DNA from: Salarias fasciatus
Lineage: Eukaryota; Chordata; Actinopteri; Blenniiformes; Blenniidae
Length of the DNA stretch: 64,000 nt
Direction of reading: 5' to 3'
NCBI RefSeq assembly: GCF_902148845.1
Contig: NC_043746.1
Coordinates: 5,026,653-5,090,652, forward strand
Shown in pieces: positions 58,444-64,000 of this stretch. The stretch's first letter is position 1, and each line of letters opens with the position of its first letter. The notes below the pieces were generated by a model. That model was given only the letters and a program-made list of their open reading frames with translations. It did not search any database and was not told the DNA's origin. The position numbers and the translations under genes are program-made.

Positions 58444-60493
58444 ATGGAAGCTCCGCCCACAGCCGCCTGGTCCACCCGGGCCCCGCCGGCCCCCCTGCGC
58501 CCGGCCGTGGCCCCGTCCGTGCAGCTGGGCTTCACCGTCCTGTACACGGCGCTGTACGCCGGCCTCTTCCTGGTGGTCTACGTGCAGCTGTGGCTGCTGC
58601 ACCTCTACAGACACAAGCGATGGAGCTACCAGAGCATCTTCCTCTTCCTCTGCCTGCTGTGGGCCGCCCTGCGCACCACCCTCTTCTCCTTCTACTTCAG
58701 TAACGCGCTGGAGGCCAACCGGCTGCCCGTGGCTGCCTACTGGCTGCTCTACTGCTTCCCCGTGTGTCTGCAGTTCTTCACGCTCAGCCTCATCAACCTG
58801 TACTTCACGCAGGTGCGCTGCGCCGTCTGCTCATCCTCGCCTTTCTTTCGCTCCCATTTTCAGGGTTGACGTGTCTGTCGTTACACAGGTGTTGCTCAAA
58901 GTGAGGGAAATGTACAGCTCCGACGTGGACAGAGGCCTGTAAGTCTTCGTTTTCAGCACTGATGCTTTTTTATGATCTCGCCTGCATTCCTCTATGTCAG
59001 GAGTGTCAAACGAAGAAGTTCACTTGTAATGAAGAAGACCTTGAAATCAGATTATTTTAAAGAAGGTGCAGCAGAGGAAGGTCTGTTTGTTTGAGGAATA
59101 GCAGCGCTGTCGCTCCCCGCCCCCCACAGGTGGGTGGCCCGGTGCGTGTACGGGACGATGAGCGCCCTTTTCCTGGCCGTGAACGTGGCGTGCGCGGCCC
59201 TGGGGGACCGCGGCCGCGGCGGCGGGGCGGCGGACCGCACCTGGAGCCTGGTGCTGGTCCGGGTGATCGTCAACGACCTGCTCTTCATCCTGGACGCCGT
59301 GCTGCTGGCCACCCTGCTGCTGCTCCTCAGCCGACACTCCCGCTCCGCCAGCCCCTACCTGATCAGCAAGGTGAGGCCCAGGGGAGCCACGCCCCCCCGG
59401 CTAGCCATTTCACAATCATTAGTAAGCAAATGAAGTTTGAATTACGCTGATTCAAAGTTTGCATGATTTGAAGACAAGTAAGTCTTTGTAGGTTTTGTCT
59501 GAAGTCATCAAGCTGGATTTGTTTTCTGTTGCATTATTTTGAAGATGTTGTAATGCACATATAGATTTTATAAATTTTTCCTGATGTCATTAGTCTTGGA
59601 AAACAAAGAACTTCCAAATTCCATATTTAAAAAAAAAATAATTTTAATTGTGCATCAGACCTTTTATACAGATTTTGAAACTTGCTTCTGGAAAGCTTTA
59701 ATATTGAGTCGGCAGAGCTGTGTTGTGTGTGTGTGTTTTCTGTCTGGCCAGGGGACCACCGTGTGCCGGGTGGCAGCGTTGGGCGGAGCCGTGATCTTCC
59801 TGTTCGCCAGCCGGGCCTGCTACAACCTGACGGTGCTCTTCCTGTCCCAGAGCCGCCACGTGGAGTCCTTCAACTTCGACTGGTACAACGTCTCGGACCA
59901 GGTGGGTGTCGTCAGACCGCGGCTCGATGGCGTCCCGATGCCGGGTCCTGACCGAGCGTGTGTGTGTCTGATCAGGCGGACCTGCGCAGCGAGCTGGGAG
60001 AGGAAGGCTACCTGGCCTTCGGCGCCATCCTCTTCATATGGGAGCTGCTCCCCACCAGCCTCCTCATCCTCATCTTCAGAGTGCGGCGGCCCGCTCAGGA
60101 GGTGATCGCTCCTCGCTCAGCGGTTGGTGAGAGCGTGCGGCGGCAGAGCAGAGTTAACCCGTTTCTCCGTGTTGTCGCCACAGAGCGGCGGCCTGCCCAT
60201 CAACAACCGGGTCCTGCCTCGCCCGTACTTCTTCGACGACCCCCAGGGCAGCGACGACGACGACTCCGCCACCCCGTGGACCCGAGCTCCACCCCCCCAC
60301 ACCAGGTAGAGGCATCCCATCATGCAATGCTCTGCAACACGGTGTGAAGATGGAAAGATGTTTTGTAAAACTGGAGCGTCGGTGTCTGTCTTCCAGCTGG
60401 TATGGATCTGAGACGGCGCCTCTCCTGTTTCCCAGCAATCCTCCAGACCGCAGCAACCAGCACCACTCCTTCTACTCCACCCCCCAGAACTGA
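58444..60493 (+). CDS. gpr137: gpr137, lysosomal seven-helix membrane protein (complete, 7 exons)
   Basis: Integral membrane protein of the GPR137 family; family members sit in the lysosomal membrane and are linked to mTORC1/Rag regulation. Exons 58444-58812, 58889-58938, 59130-59370, 59752-59901, 59976-60101, 60184-60305 and 60397-60493 total 1155 bases (384 codons plus stop). Seven hydrophobic segments are visible, starting [20 protein letters not shown] and including [60 protein letters not shown] and [20 protein letters not shown]. The C-tail has [16 protein letters not shown] and ends SFYSTPQN, closer to GPR137 (ending LYSTPQT) than to GPR137B/C as I recall them. An AATAAA polyadenylation signal is at 61018-61023. 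Confidence 0.93.
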
Positions 60494-61017
60494 CCCCCCC
60501 CCCCCCAGTCCCCCCCCACCCCCTCCTGCAGATTTGCACCTAAACTCTCAGGAAGTCGTCACCAGCCAGTGAAATGCACCTTGTTTTTTTTTGGTTTTTT
60601 TTTGTATTGCTCTTGGTAAAAAGGGACCCGACTCGGAGGGACTGGAGTTTTCCAGGAGTCGTCTCACAGAAATCAGGTTGAACTTCGATTACATTCCTTC
60701 TCCACAAGCGATTCCTGCAGAGTATGAGGCTAACGTGGAGCTCTGTCCTGTCAGATAAGCTAATCTCTCTTTTGCACACAATCAACTGACCATTTGGGTA
60801 TTCACAGCAGAGAGCTGTGGTTAACTGAAATATTAAATATATTCCCTTCTCTATTCCCTCATTACCTTGCCGCTGCAGGTATTGCTGTTTTCTAAGTTTG
60901 TAAAGAAGTTTCTAAAGAGTTGGTTCTTATTTTTCCTTCCTGTACGATTGTGTTTTGTAAGTGTAACTTATTTTCTAATGACGTTCTAACACGCGACTGA
61001 AATTTGCCACGTGAACA

Positions 61018-61023
61018 AATAAA
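61018..61023 (+). terminator. gpr137 polyadenylation signal
   Basis: AATAAA about 525 bp after the stop codon, followed by a G/T-rich stretch ('ggttttggtccgggg'). Confidence 0.65.
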
Positions 61024-61317
61024 AACATGGTTTTGGTCCGGGGAGGGCGGCGGACGGACCAGAGCAAGCACAGTTCAACAGCAGTCTGATGGTTAAAATG
61101 AAATAAGTTGGTCAGAAGAACTGAATGATTGATGTCTTTACAGACTTCCAGATTTCGTAGATCAACAGTTTAATTTTCTCAGCTCCATCTTTAACTTAAA
61201 AGGCAACAATAAAGGTCTGCGAGATGAAAAAACCTGAAGAAGAAAGGTGCTCCGAGTGCGTCACTGTAACACTCACTAAAACCAACATACATGTGGTGCC
61301 GCTGCCGTTTCAGTCTG

Positions 61318-61323
61318 TTTATT
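61318..61323 (-). terminator. syvn1 polyadenylation signal
   Basis: Plus-strand TTTATT is AATAAA on the minus strand, about 500 bp beyond the syvn1 stop. The two 3' ends (gpr137 and syvn1) are therefore about 300 bp apart, tail to tail. Confidence 0.5.
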
Positions 61324-61818
61324 CTGCTTTATGTACAGATCATCCTATTAAAACTCTTTATACAGTATGTACACATTCCAAGAACTCAGTATGTTACAGT
61401 GTCTGCAGTGGCAGCATGTGGAGAACCCCGGAAACAGAAAGAGGAAGAAGAAAGCAGAGTAGATGATCGCTTTGACTGGATTTGGACTGAGCGGCTGTGA
61501 GGCGGATTCCCGGGCCGGAGGGAACTGGCCGACCGGGGAGCACGAGCGCTGCTGCGTCCGTCTCTCGTCCATCAGCCGCCGGAGGGTTTGAGAACATAAA
61601 CTCATCAAACCGCGCGGGCGTCCTGCTCGAGGCGGGAAATCGGAGAACAAAAAGAAGAAGTGGCGCTATTGCTTTCAGACACGGAGACGGTCCACGGTGC
61701 GTCTCCGGACAGCTCGGCGTGGCGGGGGAGGGGTGGGTGGGCGGGGCCCGCTGCGCCCGGGCGGCAGCTCAGAGTCCCCGTTGGTCCGGAGCCGTGCGGC
61801 CGAGTCCCGGGCGCCGGA

Positions 61819-63980
61819 TCAGTTGTCCGGAGGGGGCGGCGACGAGGACGACGACGGCGCGGCGGTCTCCAGCTTGCGGAGGCGGCGGCGCCTCAGCTCC
61901 GCCGCGTTGGGCTCTCCGTCCTCGCCCTCCGCCGCCTCTTCGCTCGGTTCTCTCCTCTCTGCGTCGGACGAGGCGGAGGTGGAGTCTGCGGGCTGGGAGG
62001 AGACGGCGGCGCTGCTGGACGGGCCGGCTGCAGACAGAAGGCGGACGCGGTTACTGAGATCTGATCGGACCGCGCTCGGGAGGCGGCGAGGCCGAGTTAC
62101 TCACAGACGGAGGAGTCGTCGCCGCCGGGACTCTCTGCGGCCGCCGGCGCCGGGTGGCCGGCCTCTGCCGCGCTGCCCTCAGTCCGAGGAGGACTGTGGA
62201 GAGAGCAGAGGGGCGCTCAGGGACGGGAAGTGTGTGTTCTGTCTGGAAGGTGAACACACTGATGACCTGCGCAGCTTACGTGAGCGTGGCGACCGTGCTG
62301 AGGTAGTGGTGGATGTTGAGCATGGCGGCGTCCAGCAGGGTGTGGATGTTCTGGAGACACTGGAGCCGGGCCTCCAGGCCGCGCCGGCCCTCCGCCTCCA
62401 GCTCCCGCAGCTCCTCCTCCGACAGGCGGGACAGGGACGGGGGAGGGGGGGGCATGGACGACACTGCGGGACGGGACGGCACAGGAGACTCAGCTCAGAC
62501 AGCCAGAGAAACTGCTGCCATGGCAACCGTTCCGTCACACCAAACGGACTCATGCAATATTTCTGTTCTGCGCGGCGGCTGTGGAGCCGCGTCTCTTATG
62601 AGCTTACCGAAGGGAGGAGGAGGAGGCATAGGCAGCCACGGTGCTGTGGGGAAGGGGGGAGGGGGGAACGAGAAGGGGAAGCCTGGGATGGCGCCCCCTG
62701 GAGGGGCAGCTGCTGCCCCCGCTGCAGCATCGGCCCCTGACGATGTGGACTGAGCGGAGCCTGAAGGGAACAGTGAAGCAGAATAAGTAAAGTAGAATCA
62801 TCACCTCTAATCAGGTGTTATCAGACGGCGGCGAGTCGGTCACCTGCAGACTGCGTGGCCTCCGAGCTGCTCTGAGGCGCGTCAGCAGCCCCCGGAGCTG
62901 GAGCTGCTGCAGCAGGAGGGGGGGGCACAGCAGGGAACGGACCCCAGAAGGGCAGGATGCCAGGGGGGAAGCCCGGTAACATGGCTGGACCCACTGAGAG
63001 ACAGAGAGACAGAGGACACATCAAAGATCTCCTGTCACGACACTTTGTTGGACAGCTCCTCCAGATCCGTCTCCACCCAGTGTCTCACCGTTTGGGGGCG
63101 GGGCTGCGGGGGCATTGGCCGGGGCAGCGGGCGCAGGGGGCGGGGCCTGGGCCGGAGCCGCCGTCTGGTTGTTATTGGACGCTCTGAGGACGTCCATGCG
63201 GCAGGTGGGACAGGTCTGCTGTCTCTGGAACCAGGAGCGCAGGCAGCTGCACGGAAACAACCTCCGGTGACCGACCGCCACATCCAAACAGGCCTCGGCG
63301 AGCTGAAGCCGAGCGCTCCACCCACCTGGAGTGGAAGATGTGATTGCACGGCAGCTTCTTGGCTCCGGTCACCATCTCCTCGCGACAGATGATGCAGACG
63401 TTGTCCGAAGCCTGCAGATCTTCAGGAGTGGCATCAGGGTACCTGAAGAGACACCACAGTTAACCAGAACCCCTCAGCACGGCGTCTCTACCCCAGAGAG
63501 GGGAACTCACAGCGTGTTCATGTTGCGGATGGCTCTCCGAGACATTATAGCGTCCGTCACAGCTTTCTTGAACTGCCTGAGAGGAGAGAGCAAACAACAT
63601 GAAGCGATATTCACTCCGGGGAAGTGAAGCCATGAAGACGGACTCGCGCAGACAGACGCCGCTCACCTCATGGCCAGATACATGGGTCGGATGGCGAACA
63701 GGGGGAAGGTGTGGACCTTTATCATGATGGTCATGAAGGCGATGTAGAGAAGCACTTTGATGAAACCTGGAATTCAAACGCCGTCCAGCGTCTCAGTGAC
63801 AGAAAGCGCACGGCGGACAGAGGGAAATGTGTGTTTCGGTCTGACGGCAGCACCTGTGAAGAGCTCGGTGTAGAGCATGTAGACGGCCTTGTTGTCCCAC
63901 GGATTCTCACTCTGCAGGTCGATGGTGTGCAGGATGTACTTGATGAAGGTAGTGAGCACCATGGTGAGCAGGATGGCGTA
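61819..63980 (-). CDS. syvn1: syvn1 (HRD1/synoviolin), 3' part; 5' exons off the right edge
   Basis: ER-resident E3 ubiquitin ligase of ER-associated degradation, partner of SEL1L. Exons seen in transcript order: 63980-63854, 63766-63667, 63576-63511, 63442-63326, 63246-63089, 62993-62844, 62760-62608, 62463-62280, 62193-62105, 62027-61819. The first two encode late membrane helices (LLTMVLTTFIKYILHTIDLQ, DNKAVYMLYTELFTG, IKVLLYIAFMTIMIKVHTF). The RING-H2 finger is split between two exons: CIICREEMVTGAKKLPCNHI, then CLRSWFQRQQTCPTCRMDV, with all eight ligands present. A long Pro/Ala-rich region follows, then the conserved EEELRELEAEGRRGLEARL/QNIHTLLDAAML segment and a C-terminus with DGEPNAAELRRRRLRKLE. 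Human SYVN1 ends similarly. The start codon and the N-terminal helices are outside the window. Confidence 0.95.
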
Positions 63981-64000
63981 CTGAGAATGTGAAGATAAAA

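Noticed and set aside
61697-62740. A 347-codon open frame on the plus strand opposite syvn1
   Set aside because: It is Arg/Gly-rich antisense of the syvn1 Pro/Ala-rich exons and crosses several syvn1 introns. GC composition explains the lack of stops.

Overview
This is about 64 kb of a vertebrate nuclear genome, almost certainly a percomorph-type teleost fish. The genes are compact and intron-rich with GT-AG splice sites, and their protein products read as fish orthologues of human genes. The repeats are fish-typical: a Tc1 transposon, an RTE/Rex3-like LINE with a (GATG)n tail, a Hero/R2-group LINE, tRNA-derived SINEs, hAT and TTAA-type MITEs, and dense (CA)n microsatellites. No organelle, bacterial or CRISPR features are present.

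Layout. Bases 1-2.2 kb hold the first two coding exons of cspp1 (minus strand; the rest lies off the left edge). 2.7-8 kb is a transposon block: a Tc1 element carrying a nested TTAA MITE, a palindromic hAT-type MITE, and a decayed RTE-type LINE. 8.3-20.6 kb is snx25 (minus; 21 coding exons, 978 codons, rebuilt with continuous reading phase). 23.1-26.4 kb is fgl1 (minus; 7 exons, 316 codons). 27.4-29.4 kb is a 5'-truncated Hero-like LINE with a long open frame. 30.2-33.7 kb is a small four-coding-exon gene (minus; 122 codons) that joins a signal-peptide-like exon directly to a calnexin/calmegin-like membrane and cytosolic tail; I do not recognise it as a known gene. A nested hAT/MITE cluster fills one of its introns.

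34-46 kb is repeat-rich. It has a C-rich, strand-asymmetric block, a degenerate minisatellite, a solo LTR, two ~90-95% similar copies of a decayed zinc-finger/KDZ-like coding segment, and a set of exon-like segments of an unrecognised gene. From 46.8 kb the window is gene-dense again: smim19 (plus, 3 exons), a PLD3/PLD4-like type II membrane phospholipase-D-fold protein with an unusually long N-terminal region (minus, 12 coding exons), gpr137 (plus, 7 coding exons) and the 3' part of syvn1/HRD1 (minus, running off the right edge).

The genes are not an operon and share no single pathway. Several act in the endomembrane system: snx25 (sorting nexin), the calmegin-like tail protein (ER), the PLD3/4-like protein (ER to lysosome), gpr137 (lysosomal membrane) and syvn1 (ER-associated degradation). 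I treat this as coincidence unless shown otherwise. Transcription is tail-to-tail at smim19/PLD and gpr137/syvn1, and head-to-head at PLD/gpr137. All exon boundaries were read by eye from splice consensus and phase; no alignment or database search was run.
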